A stretch of 64,000 bases of DNA from positions 185,001 through 249,000 of the forward strand of contig JASPKZ010007534.1 of assembly GCA_030220185.1 (NCBI GenBank), read 5' to 3'. This stretch comes from Diploptera punctata (lineage: Eukaryota; Arthropoda; Insecta; Blattodea; Blaberidae). Positions 42,225 through 53,974 of the stretch are shown one piece after another. The notes below the pieces were generated by a model. The model did no database searches and had not been told where the DNA came from. It was given only the letters and a program-made list of their open reading frames with translations. Each line of letters opens with the position of its first letter. The first letter of the stretch is position 1. The translations under genes and the position numbers were made by a program.

Positions 42225-42745
42225 ACATTACAGGACCTCTTGTCTGTACTTCTTTCAAAAAACGTTAAACCGAAAATGTACAAAACTGTTATTCTCCCAG
42301 TTAGGGATATTATATGGATGTGAAACATGGACTCTTACTTTAAGGGAGGAAAGGATATACGAGTATTTGAGAATAAAGTTCTTACGAAATTTGTTGGAGC
42401 AAAGAGAGATGAGACAGGTGAATGGAGAAGACTACATAACAGTGAGCTACATGATCTTTATAGGAAGCCAGATATAATAAGAACAGTTAAGTCTCGTAGA
42501 CTGCGATGGGCAGGACATGTGACACGAATGGGGAATGAAAGACTTACATGGAAGCTTCTTGTAGGAAAACCAGAGGAAAAACGCCCAGTTGGTAGACCAA
42601 GAATGAGGTGGGAGAATAACATTAACTATGATTTGAGGGAAGTAGATTATACAGGGATGATTGAGGAGCATTGGCTCAGGATAGGGATGTATGGAGAGCT
42701 TATTTGCGCGCGGCCATGAACTTAAAGGTTCCATAGTGCCAGTGA
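42225..42745 (+). mobile_element. LINE A 3' region
   Basis: From KPKMYKTVILPV through YGCETWTLTLREER and ETGEWRRLHNSELHDLYRK, RLRWAGHVTRMGNERL and KRPVGRPRMRWENN to CCATAGTGCCAGTGAGTTATT. One short insertion after ILPV and one near 42660 shift the frame. The tail merges with (ATT)n at 42746-42795. Confidence 0.92.

Positions 42746-42795
<50 letters not shown>
42746..42795. repeat. (ATT)n microsatellite
   Basis: Separates two plus-strand LINE A pieces. Confidence 0.96.
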
Positions 42796-42796
<1 letters not shown>

Positions 42797-42975
42797 AATA
42801 TTACTTCATTGAAGAGAGTCGAGTAGACAGGTGAATAGAGAAAACTACATAACAGAGAGCTATAATTTCGTTTTGGTAAACCAGATGTATTAAGAACAGT
42901 TAAATCCTGTAAAATAGCGAATGAAGGAGAGGCAGAAGGTAATCCTGCAGTAAGAATGAGGTGGAAGAATAGCAT
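42797..42975 (+). mobile_element. LINE A-related fragment, strongly diverged
   Basis: RVDRQVNRENYITESYNF-like, KPDVLRTVKSCK and VRMRWKNSI remnants. It contains deletions and is clearly older than its neighbours. Confidence 0.75.
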
Positions 42976-42989
42976 TAGCCTATATAGCA

Positions 42990-43507
42990 TTAATATTGTT
43001 ATTCCACTTCATTCTTGACTTATTTGCTGCAAGTTTCCTTCTGGTTTTCATAAAAGGAGCTTCCATTCATTTCCCATTCTTGCCACATGCCCTGTCCATC
43101 GCAGTCTATTATATCTGGTTTTCGATAAAAATCATATAGCTCACTGTTATGTAGTCTTCTCCATTCACCTGTCTGTTCATCTCGCTTTGGTCCAAAATTT
43201 TTCCTAAGAACTTTATTCTCTAACACTCGTAATCTCCTTTCCTCCCTTAAAGTAAGAGTCCATGTTTCGCACCCATATAATATAACTGGTAGAATAATAG
43301 TTTTATATATTTTCAGTTTAACGTTTTTTGAAAGGAGTTGGGACATCAAGAGTCTCTGCAATACATAATAGCACGCATTTCCAGAATTGAGTCTATGTTT
43401 AATTTCCTTGTGCATCTCATTCCTATTTGTGATTATTGTTCCTAGGTAATTGAATTCAGCCACTTCCTCAAAATTTCCCTCATTTGTCATTAACTGTCCA
43501 TTTCCAT

Positions 43508-43540
<33 letters not shown>

Positions 43541-43600
43541 CACTTAATTTTATTGATGTCTACTCCCAGCTCCAATTTCTTAGTGTTACTCAATAGTGTG
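42990..43600 (-). mobile_element. LINE A, minus strand, with (TA)n interruption
   Basis: A 156-codon frame (43020-43490) reads MTNEGNFEEVAEFNYLGTII, KHRLNSGNACYYVLQRLLMS, LPVILYGCETWTLTLREERR, FGPKRDEQTGEWRRLHNSEL and FYRKPDI. Upstream, beyond (TA)n at 43515-43540, ELGVDINKI (the post-palm segment) continues to about 43600. Confidence 0.9.
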
Positions 43601-43611
43601 TGTGTATTGGT

Positions 43612-43743
43612 TTATTATTACAGTATTATTAATAATAATAATTATGGTTATTGTTATTACTACCATTATTATTATTGTTATTATCATTATTTTTATTGTT
43701 ATTATTATTGTTATTATTATTGTTATTATTATTGTTATTATTA

Positions 43744-43823
<80 letters not shown>
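43612..43823. repeat. (TTA)n microsatellite with (GTTATTATT)n
   Basis: Over 200 bp of triplets. 43695-43750 shows a 12-bp higher order (TTGTTATTATTA). Confidence 0.96.
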
Positions 43824-43824
43824 G

Positions 43825-44165
43825 TGTAGTTTTTGAGGAGAGCAGCAAGATGTTCAAAATTTTAAAAAAAATACTGTCACACGAGGAAAAAATGAATATT
43901 AGATATCCAACAGTAGATTATATAAGATATAAGCAATTAAATTGGTATGGACACGTACGACGAATGCAAGAAGAAAAGTTACCCAGAAAAACATTGGAAT
44001 GGTGTCCACCTGGAAGAAGAAGGAAAGGAAGACCTCGAAACTCGTGGATGCAAGAAATAAGAACTGGAATGAGAACAAGAGGACTGGAGGACATGGAGTG
44101 GATGGAGATAGACGAGTGGAGAAGGAAAATAAAACTTTAGGCACAGAAAGATGTGTAAACATTAA
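43825..44165 (+). mobile_element. LINE lineage C 3' end, best copy
   Basis: Reads FEESSKMFKILKKILSHEEK, MNIRYPTVDYIRYKQLNWYG, HVRRMQEEKLPRKTLEWCPP, GRRRKGRPRNSWMQEIRTGM and RTRGLEDMEWMEIDEWRRKIKL-stop. The ORF is unbroken over about 100 codons. It then has ACATTAAAATTATATATATA and an ATT tail at 44200-44243. Confidence 0.92.
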
Positions 44166-44199
44166 AATTATATATATATATATATATACACATAAATAA

Positions 44200-44243
<44 letters not shown>
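44166..44243. repeat. (TA)n and (TTA)n
   Basis: Tail of the lineage C element. Confidence 0.95.
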
Positions 44244-44602
44244 GATATTGTTATAATGAAATTCGAACCCTTAATTTGTATTCACAGTACGGCTGAAAAA
44301 AAATATACATATAGTTGTGAGGTAGGTGGAAACTGGGTTTTGAACCCGGGACGTGTTGAAGTAAGACACAGTTTGTACGTACCTGAATCATAACTAGAGG
44401 AAGAAGATAAGAGCGTGGAGTTTGCAGCACTAACTAACAATATCTACTGGTCCTGGAGCCACCCACGCGGCTACTACTGCACCCTCTGACCGCGCAACCC
44501 CCTCCTGCACAAACCTCCATTCAACCTTCCCGGATCAATCCAGCTCTACCATTCACAACACCACATCTTATAATAACAACAAAGTATTGATAATCAAATA
44601 AC
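44244..44602. other. Unassigned sequence
   Basis: GGGTTTTGAACCCGGGACG (44335-44355) looks like an inverted B box. The rest is unassigned. Confidence 0.4.
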
Positions 44603-44662
<60 letters not shown>

Positions 44663-44832
44663 CTTTATTTATTCTGGTAGAGTTAAGGCCATAATGCCTT
44701 CTCTTCCACTCAACCAGCACAAATACAAATAAATATTTGACAAATATAGATATACACTATACTAATTATAAACAGTTAAAGATACAATAAATGTAGCAAT
44801 GTAAATGTCATGTACAAACAACACTTTATACG

Positions 44833-44883
<51 letters not shown>

Positions 44884-45258
44884 TAAATATGGTAAATTAT
44901 ACGAGAAACACCAATTAATATATGTACCTTACACTGGGTAATAATGAAGTCGAGGTTAGAGCAAATATAAATTTAGATTTCTTTTAAAAGATGCCAATGT
45001 CCGGCAGCCCCTTATTTCTTGTGGTAGGGAATTCCAGTTGCGAGAAGTGAAGATGGTATATGACATGGAGTGATGTGATGTCCTATGTTGCGGTATATTA
45101 AGTAAGAGACTATGTTGTGATCTTGTGTTTAAGTTATGGTTTGAGGATAGATACTGGAAACGGGATGATAAATAATTGGGAATCGAGATATGTAGGATCT
45201 TAAATAAGAGAATTAGACAGTACGATTTTCTTCTCTCTTTTAGATGTAGCCATGTTGT
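44603..45258 (-). mobile_element. L2/CR1-type LINE C-terminus and 3' UTR
   Basis: Minus-strand translation stays open for about 95 codons: TWLHLKERRKSYCLILLFK, PNYLSSRFQYLSSNHNLNTR, TSRNWNSLPQEIRGCRTLA and SFKRNLNLYLL-stop (stop near 44965). The pattern W-L-x-x-K-x-R, WNSLP..IR, S-F-K-x-x-L is that of L2/CR1-type LINE ends. The 3' UTR carries AATAAATAAAGCA and ends in (TTA)n, and an internal (AAT)n run (44835-44882) interrupts it. Its 5' side abuts LINE B. Confidence 0.85.
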
Positions 45259-45261
45259 ATA

Positions 45262-45930
45262 TATATGACTAGAAAATTAATAGAAGAATATGAAAAATGG
45301 AGATTAATTTTGAACATGAAAAAAACAAAATATTTATCAATTGGTGAACCAGAACAAAATTTAATTTTGGAGACTGGAGAAACAATAAAATCTTGTAGTG
45401 AAATCACATATTTAGGAATTAAAATAAATAAAAATGGGAGTTATGAAGAGGAAATAAGAAATAGAAATAATAAAGGAAAATTTGCAATTGCTTGCCTCAA
45501 TGGAATATTGTGGGATAAAAATAAAATGAATATATATCATACAATTGTTAAAAGCATCATTACTTATGGAGCAGAACTTTGACCATTAACAACAAAATCA
45601 AATAAGTATCTTTTGGCAACGGAAATGGATTTTATACGAAGGGCAGCAAGAATTTCAAGAAGAGAAAAAATTAGAAACTCAGTTATAAGGGAGAAAATGA
45701 AGATTGAAGACACAATTTTAGATTATATTAAAACTCAGCAATTAAGATGGTACGGACATGTCCAGCGAATGGAAGAGGATCGACTACCAAAATCTGTTTT
45801 GGAATGGAAACCTGAGGGAAGACGAAGCAGAGGAAGAATTAAAACCTCCTGGAGTCAGGGAATATGTTTATACATGAAGGAGAAACAACTACAACCAGGA
45901 GATTGGATGGACCGACAAAATTGGCTAAAT
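45262..45930 (+). mobile_element. LINE lineage B, longest copy
   Basis: Frame 45265-45582 encodes RKLIEEYEKWRLILNMKKTK, YLSIGEPEQNLI, SEITYLGIKINKNGSYEEEI and KFAIACLNGILWDKNKMNIY. After a single in-frame TGA (45583, normally W in AELW) the frame 45613-45951 encodes MDFIRRAARISRREKIRNSV, QQLRWYGHVQRMEEDRLPKS, a GRP-like RGRIKTSWSQGI and WMDRQNWL. This is RT post-palm, thumb and C-terminal domain. One nonsense change and a truncated 5' side make it inactive. Confidence 0.93.
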
Positions 45931-45995
45931 GCAGTGATTTGTCTCGTATAATGTATATTAACACTACCTCTTGGATATATTTTGTATGTACATTG
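45931..45995 (+). repeat. Q repeat fragment
   Basis: GTGATTTGTCTCGTATAATG and TATTAACACTACC, directly joined to the truncated end of LINE B. Confidence 0.75.
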
Positions 45996-46157
45996 TATGT
46001 AATATACATAAATAATAATAATGTATAGCGCACAATGAGCAAAGAATAGTTAATCTATATTAGTTTATCTGTCCATACAGAATCCTGTCAGAGATTGTCC
46101 TCTGTTTTTGCACTTTAGCACATGGTATCTCTCGCATAACATGCCGCATCGCTCGCA

Positions 46158-46285
46158 CAAAGGACAGTGGTTTTACTTCCCGCACGAGGTTTGTAATATG
46201 AAATATTTCAGTATAGTTATTTAGGTTGGCAACCATGAAATGTAGGATGTTGAACTTTTAATCATGGTTGCCATTGCTGTAATGC
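46158..46285 (+). repeat. Q repeat, second part, uninterrupted
   Basis: GGACAGTGGTTTTACTTCCC through TAGTTATTTAGGTTGGCAAC to ATCATGGTTGCCATTGCTGT. It is the empty-site form of the S1 insertion point at 22750. Confidence 0.8.
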
Positions 46286-47604
46286 TATGGTTTATTATAC
46301 AGCGTGTCGCGCCCGACGTGACGCAATCTCGCGTTACGCTCGGCGTGATACTGGTTTAGCATGGAGCGCATACGGTACAGCGCTTATGTTTATGGAATTG
46401 TCGCCAGATGGCACCACATATATGGGAAATCAAAATGACCAACGTTCATAATAAATTTCCAAATGTGTTAACAAAAACTAATGTATACAAACCTGTCCCT
46501 GCATAACCTAATAAAATAAATTACATACAAACTATTTAGTAAACTGTAAACTAATCTGATGTACACTAAACTGACCCATCGGAATCTAAACAAAATGAAG
46601 TGATTGAACATTTATTTCTTAAAATATGGTTTGGAATTAAATGCAAATGTTGGTCATTCACACATATGTCCTGCCATCTGGTGGATTTCATTTTATAAGC
46701 GTTCACTTGTGCCAACTTCAATTCTAATAAAGAAATTTGAAAATAAATTGAGAGGAAAAGTCATAATTTGTGTGCATAGATAAACATATTAAAATTCTTT
46801 ATAAAAAAAGTTTTAAGTATCGCTGCAAAACGTTTAAAATAGTACGAAATATTAGTAAAGACAGAAAAAGTACCTAGAGCAACAGCATCATATGAATGTT
46901 GTATGGAAAATTATAGAATAAACTATTCTTTAGTTCTTAAATAAACATATGGTTGATGAAAATACCAAATTTTAGAATACTTCAGATTTTCGCCTGAGCA
47001 GTTTTATCAGGTTTTGAATTTAACAGAAGACGAAATTTATGTACATCCATAATATCCCCAAGATACAATATTTACAGCTTTTATTTATCTTGACAAAGTT
47101 CAAGCCACAATAACTCTCATCTCTGTACTCCTTGATGCTCATATTGTATAGAACTCGATGATTTACAACAAAACTATCTAACTATCGTCGTTAAAATTGG
47201 AAAGTTATAAAACAAGTACTGTATTTCCGACATTTTGTCATAAAATCTTAGTTTGTTTTTAGCAATTACACCAATGAGTACGGGTAATATCTTCTATATT
47301 CTTTGTTTGCGCTGGCAAATTGCGTCCCGGATTCAAGTGATTCCAATACACGACGCAACATGTCTGCGCAAAATTTTTCGCGCCAGCAATTTGCGTTGTA
47401 GATGAACCATAACATAACAGAGGGAGACGCAATAGGATGCGACGGCCCCTGCAAAGTGCAGGGATCACACCAACTGAATTCAATGTGTAGAAATGCAAAC
47501 TATCATGTCATTGTAAAATATGCAAACCGGCATACGAGGAATGGAGCTCTGGTAGGAAAGAAGAAAAGAAACGCAGCCTTGACCAAATAAGAAATCACTC
47601 ACTA
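46286..47604. other. Unassigned sequence, 1.3 kb
   Basis: Possibly single-copy. Contains CG-rich words at 46300-46400 (GTCGCGCCCGACGTGACGC). Short frames at 47259-47590 have no recognised domain. I see no exon with convincing splice borders. Confidence 0.4.
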
Positions 47605-47893
47605 CAAGCGCGACAGGCCTAGAAGGCCCTTGGCCTTCCAGCCGGCTGCTAGCCTCACGTCCAACTGTGTAAATCACAGAGATAGACGATCATAAGCCAG
47701 TGTAGTGGTGACATGTGGTCAGCATGTCAGGTCCCCCAGCCGTTATAGCTGGTCTTCAGCCTCACGATGCTGGGTGCGCACCGGTCCCATACTGGCCGAA
47801 ATTCCATGAGAAAATTTCTTCCCCATGGGGACTCGAACCAGCGCTTTGCGGCAAAGGTTTCTTGCCTTAACCACTCGGCTACGGCACGGGATA
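47605..47893 (-). mobile_element. SINE S4, full length, minus strand
   Basis: On the minus strand: CCGTGCCGTAGCCGAGTGG (A box TAGCCGAGTGG) and GCTGGTTCGAGTCCCC (B box GGTTCGAGTCC), both consensus. The body includes CACCCAGCATCGTGAGGCTG, TATAACGGCTGGGGGACCTG and CAGCCGGCTGGAAGGCC. The head resembles a class II (Leu/Ser-like) tRNA 5' half. Confidence 0.88.
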
Positions 47894-47955
47894 AATGAGC
47901 TCAACAAATCAAGGGATGAAGCTAAGAAAATCAAGACGCTCCAATGACAAGACTG

Positions 47956-50900
47956 GACCCCAATTACGAACATCATGACCCGATTTACGACCCTCGTGAC
48001 CCGAATTTACGACCCTCGTGACCCGAATTTACGAACCTCGTGACCCGAATTACGAACCACGTGACCCGAATTACGAACCACGTGACCCGAATTACGAACC
48101 ACGTGACCCGAATTACGAACCACCTGACCCGAATTACGAACCACGTGACCCGAATTACGAACCACGTGACCCGAATTACGAACCACGTGGCCCGAATTAC
48201 GAACCACGTGACCCGAATTACGAACCACCTGACCCGAATTACGAACCACGTGACCCGAATTACGAACCACGTGACCCGAATTACCAACCACGTGGCCCGA
48301 ATTACGAACCACGTGGCCCGAATTACGAACCACGTGACCCGAATTACGAACCACGTGACCCGAATTACGAACCTCGTGACCCGAATTACGAACCACGTGA
48401 CCCGAATTACGAACCACGTGACCCGAATTACGAACCACGTGACCCGAATTACGAACCACGTGACCCGAATTACGAACCACGTGACCCGAACTACGAACCA
48501 CGTGACCCGAATTACGAACCTCGTGACCCGAATTACGAACCACGTGATCCGAATTACGAACCACGTGACCCGAATTACGAACCACGTGGCCCGAATTACG
48601 AACCACGTGGCCCGAATTACGAACCACGTGACCCGAATTACGAACCACGTGGCCCGAATTACGAACCACGTGGCCCGAATTACGAACCACGTGACCCGAA
48701 TTACGAACCACGTGACCAGAATTACGAACCACGTGACCCGAATTACGAACCACGTGACCCGAATTACGAACCACGTGACCCGAATTACGAACCACGTGAC
48801 CCGAATTACGAACCTCGGGACCCGAATTACGAACCACGTGACCCGAATTACGAACCACGTGACCCGAATTACGAACCACGTGACCCGAATTACGAACCTC
48901 GTGACCCGAATTACGAACCACGTGACCCGAATTACGAACGTCGTGACCCGAATTACGAACCACGTGACCCGAATTACGAACCACGTGACCCGAATTACGA
49001 ACCACGTGACCCGAATTACGAACCACGTGACCCGAATTACGAACCACGTGACCCGAATTACGAACCACGTGGCCCGAATTACGAACCACGTGGCCCGAAT
49101 TACGAACCACGTGACCCGAATTACGAACCACGTGGCCCGAATTACGAACCACGTGACCCGAATTACGAACCACGTGACCCGAATTACGAACCACGTGACC
49201 CGAATTACGAACCTCGTGACCCGAATTACGAACCACGTGACCCGAATTACGAACCACGTGACCCGAATTACGAACCTCGTGACCCGAATTACGAACCACG
49301 TGACCCGAATTACGAACCACATGACCCGAATTACGAACCACGTGACCCGAATTACGAACTTCGTGACCCGAATTACGAACCACGTGACCCGAATTACGAA
49401 CGTCGTGACCCGAATTACGAACCACGTGACCCGAATTACGAACCACGTGACCCGAATTACGAACCACGTGACCCGAATTACGAACCACGTGACCCGAATT
49501 ACGAACCTCGTGACCCGAATTACGAACCACGTGACCCGAATTACGAACCACGTGACCGAATTACGAACCTCGTGACCAGAATTACGAAATTCGTGACCTG
49601 GAATTACGAACCACGTGACCCCGAATTACGAAACGTCGTGACCCGAATTACGAACCACGTGACCCGAATTACAGAAACCTCGTGGCCCGAATTACGAACC
49701 ACGTTACCCGATTTACGAACCTCGTGACCAGAATTACGAACCACGTGACCCGAATTACGAACCACGTGACCCGAATTACGAACCTCGTGGCTTCTCCCCG
49801 AATTACGAAACCACGTGACCCGAATTACGAACCACGTGACCCGAATTACGAACCTCGTGACCCGAATTACGAACCACGTGACCCGAATTACGAACCACGT
49901 GGCCCGAATTACGAACCTCGTGACCCGAATTACGAACCTCGTGACCCGAATTACGAACCACGTGACCCGAATTACGAACCACGTGACCCGAATTACGAAC
50001 CTCGTGACCAGAATTACGAAATTCGTGACCCGAATTACGAACCACGTGACCCGAATTACGAACGTCGTGACCCGAATTACGAACCACGTGACCCGAATTA
50101 CGAACCTCGTGGCCCGAATTACGAACCTCGTGACCCGAATTACGAACCTCGTGGCCAGAATTACGAACCTCGTGACCCGAATTACGAACCTCGTGGCCCG
50201 AATTACGAACCTCGTGACCCGAATTACGAACCTCGTGACCCGAATTACGAACCACGTGACCCGAATTACGAACCTCGTGGCCCGAATTACGAACCACGTT
50301 ACCCGTATTGCGAACCTCGTGACCAGACTTACGAACCTCGTGACCCGAATTACGAACCACGTGACCCGAATTACGAACCTCGTGACCCGAATTACGAACC
50401 TCGTGACCCGAATTACCAACCTCGTGACTCGAATTACCAACATAGTGACCCGAATTACCAACCTCGTGACCCGTATTTCCAAACTCTTGACCCGAATTAC
50501 CAACTTTGTGACCCGAATTACCAACCTCGTGACCCGAATTACTAATCTCGTGACCAGAATTACCTCCCTCGTGACCAGAATAACCAACCTCGCGACCGGA
50601 ATTACCAACTTCGTGACCCGAATTACCAACTTCGTGACGCGAATTGCCACACTCGTGACCCGAATTACCAACCTCGTGACCCAAGTTACCAACCTCGTGA
50701 ACCAAGTTACCAACCTCATGACCGAATTTCCAACCTCGTGACCCGAATTAGCAAGCTCGTTACCCGAATTACCAACCTCGTGGCCCGAATTACCAACATC
50801 TTGACCCAAATTACCAATCTTGAGACCCGAATTACCAACCTCATGGCCCGAATTACCAACATCTTGACCCGAATTACCAATCTTGAGACCCGAATTACCA

Positions 50901-51694
50901 ACCTCGTGACCCGAATTACCAACCTCGTGACCCGAATTACCAACCTCGTGACCCGAATTACCAACCTCGTGACCCGAATTACCAACCTCGTGACCCGAAT
51001 TACCAACCTCGTGACCCGAATTACCAACCTCGTGACCCGAATCACCAACCTCGTGACCCGAATCGCCAACCTCGTGACCCGAATCGCCAACCTCGTGACC
51101 CGAATCGCCAACCTCGTGACCCGAATCGCCAACCTCGTGACCCGAATCGCCAACCTCGTGACCCGAATCGCCAACCTCGTGACCCGAATCGCCAACCTCG
51201 TGACCCGATTCGCCAACCTCGTGACCCGAATCGCCAACCTCGTGACCCGATTCGCCAACCTCGTGACACGGATTGCCAACCTCGTGACACGGATTGCCAA
51301 CCTCGTGACACGGTTTGCCAACCTCGTGACCCGGTTTGCCAACCTCGTGACCCGGATTGCCAACCTCGTGACCCGGATTGCCAACCTCGTGACCCGAATT
51401 GCCAACCTCGTGACCCGAATTGCCAGCCTCGTGACCCGAATTGCCAGCCTCGTGACCCGAATTGCCAGCCTCGTGACCCGAATTGCCAGCCTCGTGGCCC
51501 GTATTGCCAGCCTCGTGGCCCAAATTGCCAGCCTCGTGGCCCGGATTACCAGCCTCGTGGCCCGGATTACCAGCCTCGTGGCCCGGATTACCAGCCTCGT
51601 GACCCGGATTACCAACCACGTGACCCGGAATAACTAACCTCGTGACCCGAATTACCAACCTCTTGACCCGTATTACGAACCTCGTGATCCGATT
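47956..51694. repeat. 21-bp satellite array, about 178 units
   Basis: The unit is CACGTG followed by ACCCGAATTACGAAC. Because 21 is a multiple of 3 and four frames lack stops, long frames of 300-684 codons appear on both strands (repeating DPNYEPR, TRITNHV, VRNSGHV, VIRVTWF). Variants are regionally sorted. CACGTG units dominate 48040-49560, CTCGTG units dominate after about 50340, TTACCAAC replaces TTACGAAC after 50410, ATCGCCAAC occupies 51057-51240, and GCCAGC with GTGGCCC occupies 51420-51600. The gradient points to local unequal exchange or slippage. No start context, splice pattern or codon bias supports translation. Confidence 0.97.
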
Positions 51695-51726
51695 TCAATC
51701 ATGGTCGCCATTGCTGTAAGTACAAC
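51695..51726 (+). repeat. Q repeat end fragment
   Basis: TTTCAATCATGGTCGCCATT then GCTGTAAGTAC marks the right border of the satellite. Confidence 0.65.
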
Positions 51727-51764
51727 GTTTCATAGGACGGCCCAGAGATCTTCGTCCTCTTGGT

Positions 51765-52714
51765 ATATAATTACGTAACCTCACCATCTCCTTTGTTAGG
51801 AGTTACTAAATCACGCTTATTTCCCTACAGATGTCATGAATGGTATGCGGTCAACACACCGACACAATGAAACATCTAAGGTATTGCTAGGATGAAGAAT
51901 ATTGGTAAATTTTGCTTAGAGGCTTCTTTATTCAGGCTTGGAAAAACTGTACTTACACTTACTTGATATATTTTCAAAGTCCTATAGAACAACAGTGCAC
52001 ATGCGCCAGAGTTTATAGAGCCAGCGATAACCCACAATCGAACCACGTATCGACCATCAACCTTGCCACATATCGATTATCATCGATATCGTACTAAAAT
52101 TCATACAGCTTAAGCTATATGGCAGCACGTCGCTATGAAATTTAAATGACCAATCATTACAATAAATCCCCATTTCTGTCTTAAAGTAATATATTAATAA
52201 TATTAAAATTACTAAACGTTTATTAAAAATGGGCGTACACTTACTTATCACTCCCTAACGCCGTTTCAACCAGCGATAACCCAAAACAGCGATAGTAAAT
52301 CATAGAATTGGTAATATACTCTGTGGAGAAAATAGCAGTTAGATCACAATATTGTCTAACAGTGTCATAATATTGTGATTTGCATATTTAAATAAATACT
52401 TCAAAATTGTCTAATAATGTTATAAAAATTGTTTGAAAAAGTTAAAAATATTTAAAATAATGTTAGTAAATACAGAAGAAGAGCTATAGTTTACGACAAT
52501 ATAACTGAAAAATCAAGCGCTAGTAGAAGTGCAGTTGAGCCCAGATATTTTACGAGCCATAAAATCTTCACAAATGGGACCCACGGCTTAAAATCACTAC
52601 CGGAGGACTTGCTCCTTGAACTTTTCCATCCTAAAATAAAATTCATCCACCCCAGCTTGGTTTTAACCCGCGACTCCCGGGACTAGAGGCAAGAAACATA
52701 ACCTCCAGTCCATA
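51765..52714 (-). mobile_element. SINE S3, diverged, split by about 600 bp
   Basis: 51765-51945 covers the 3' body (TTAGGAGTTACTAAATC, AAATTTTGCTTAGAGGC, TTCAGGCTT). 52548-52714 covers the head side (TTTTACGAGCC, GGACCCACGGCTTAAA, GGACTTGCTCCTTG, CCAGTCCA). The intervening 51946-52547 is unassigned AT-rich sequence containing CGATAACCCA twice, presumably a later insertion. Confidence 0.7.
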
Positions 52715-52716
52715 TA

Positions 52717-53656
52717 CAGAGTGAAAATTATTTAAATAGACAAACTCTGGGAAGTTGTAGGGGACACCAAAACAAATGTTTTTCCATAATGTCATTTTTT
52801 TCCTATGAGGATTATCTAAACTGGTAGAGGAAGATTTCTCTGGCGGCAAATTAATTAAACCAACAAACACTTTTTTATTTTTTATTACCAAGAGACAACA
52901 GATTAATACAACGCAATTACTTAAATTACAGTAGAGGTTCAAAAATGTCTCCATTGACATGTAAACAAAGGTTATACCGGCGGATCATGTTCTGTCTAAC
53001 ACGAGCAAAAACGCCAGGAGTATTGTTAATTGCTCCTGCTGCTGCTACTATCCGGGCAACCAGATCCTTTTCTGATGCAACAGGAGTTGTCTAAACAAGG
53101 TTGCGCATCTCTCCCCACACAAAAAAAATCCAAAGGGGTCATATCTGGGGATCGAGCAGGCCATGGTACAGGACCACCTCTGCCAATCAACTTTTCTGAA
53201 AACCGTTGGTTCAAGAATCGACGCACACGACGACTGAAATGTGCCGGCGCCCCGTCATGTTGGAACCACATGCGTTGTCTTGTAGGAAGCGGGACGTCTT
53301 CCAGCAATTCTGGCAATGCTCTGGCGAGAAAATTGTACTAGTGCCTGCCATTTAATGGCCTAGGTAGGAGATATGTCCCAATTAAACAGTCCCCAACAAC
53401 ACCGGCCCACACATATCAGTGTACTCACTCCAGGTGTATAGCTCCATTAGTAAACAGATACAATTCACTACTACACTGGTGGACAAAACAATTCCTACCA
53501 TCAACAGCAGTTGCAGTCATGACAACTGAAGAGCGTAATACACCCTCTACTGGTTTAAATAATCCTCATAGGAAAAAATGGCATTAGGGAAAAATATTTG
53601 TTTTGGTGTCCCCTACAACCTCCCAGAATTTGTCCGTTTAAATAATTTTCACCCTG
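52717..53656 (-). mobile_element. 940-bp mariner-type element, internally deleted
   Basis: TIRs CAGAGTGAAAATTATTTAAA and (inverted) CAGGGTGAAAATTATTTAAA, with TA on both sides (52715-52716, 53657-53658). It carries the C-terminal part of a transposase and lacks the N-terminal half. It sits at the head end of the split S3. Confidence 0.9.
53026..53316 (-). pseudogene. mariner-type transposase fragment (DD41D)
   Basis: Minus strand. MPELLEDVPLPTRQRMW, FQHDGAPAHFSRRVRRFLN, IGRGGPVPWPARSPDMTPLDFF, then a frameshift. The second and third catalytic D residues are present, 41 residues apart as in the 39011-40231 copy, but the first D and the DNA-binding domain are missing. About 97 of an expected 340 or so residues. 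Confidence 0.9.
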
Positions 53657-53658
53657 TA

Positions 53659-53974
53659 TAGTTATCGATGTCTATTAGATAGGATCGATCAACACGTGTA
53701 AAACAAATCATAAAAACAACCTTAAGAACTTCATAAATTCTCATTTTGTTAACAAGTGTTTAGACAACTGTCAAGGTTTTCAGGAATTCGCTCATTTGGA
53801 GGAAAAAACTGAACACACAGTCAATTTTTTGTTGAATTTGTGCTGGCCGCTACCTTGAGCGGAATTACAACAAATAATTGCTACTTTGTGTTGCTATGGT
53901 TACGGACGATTCAATATACTCGACCTGCGGGGAGAGCACATGTTACTGTGTTGTATTAGGGAACGGTCTATTAA
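53659..53974. other. Unassigned sequence
   Basis: No feature recognised. Confidence 0.35.

Noticed and set aside
47985..51658. Long ORFs (up to 684 codons) on both strands with heptapeptide repeats
   Set aside because: They are the 21-bp satellite read in its four stop-free frames. Opposite-strand frames are equally long and no gene signals exist.
47956..51694. CRISPR-like array
   Set aside because: Units are directly adjacent with no variable spacers, and the window is eukaryotic.
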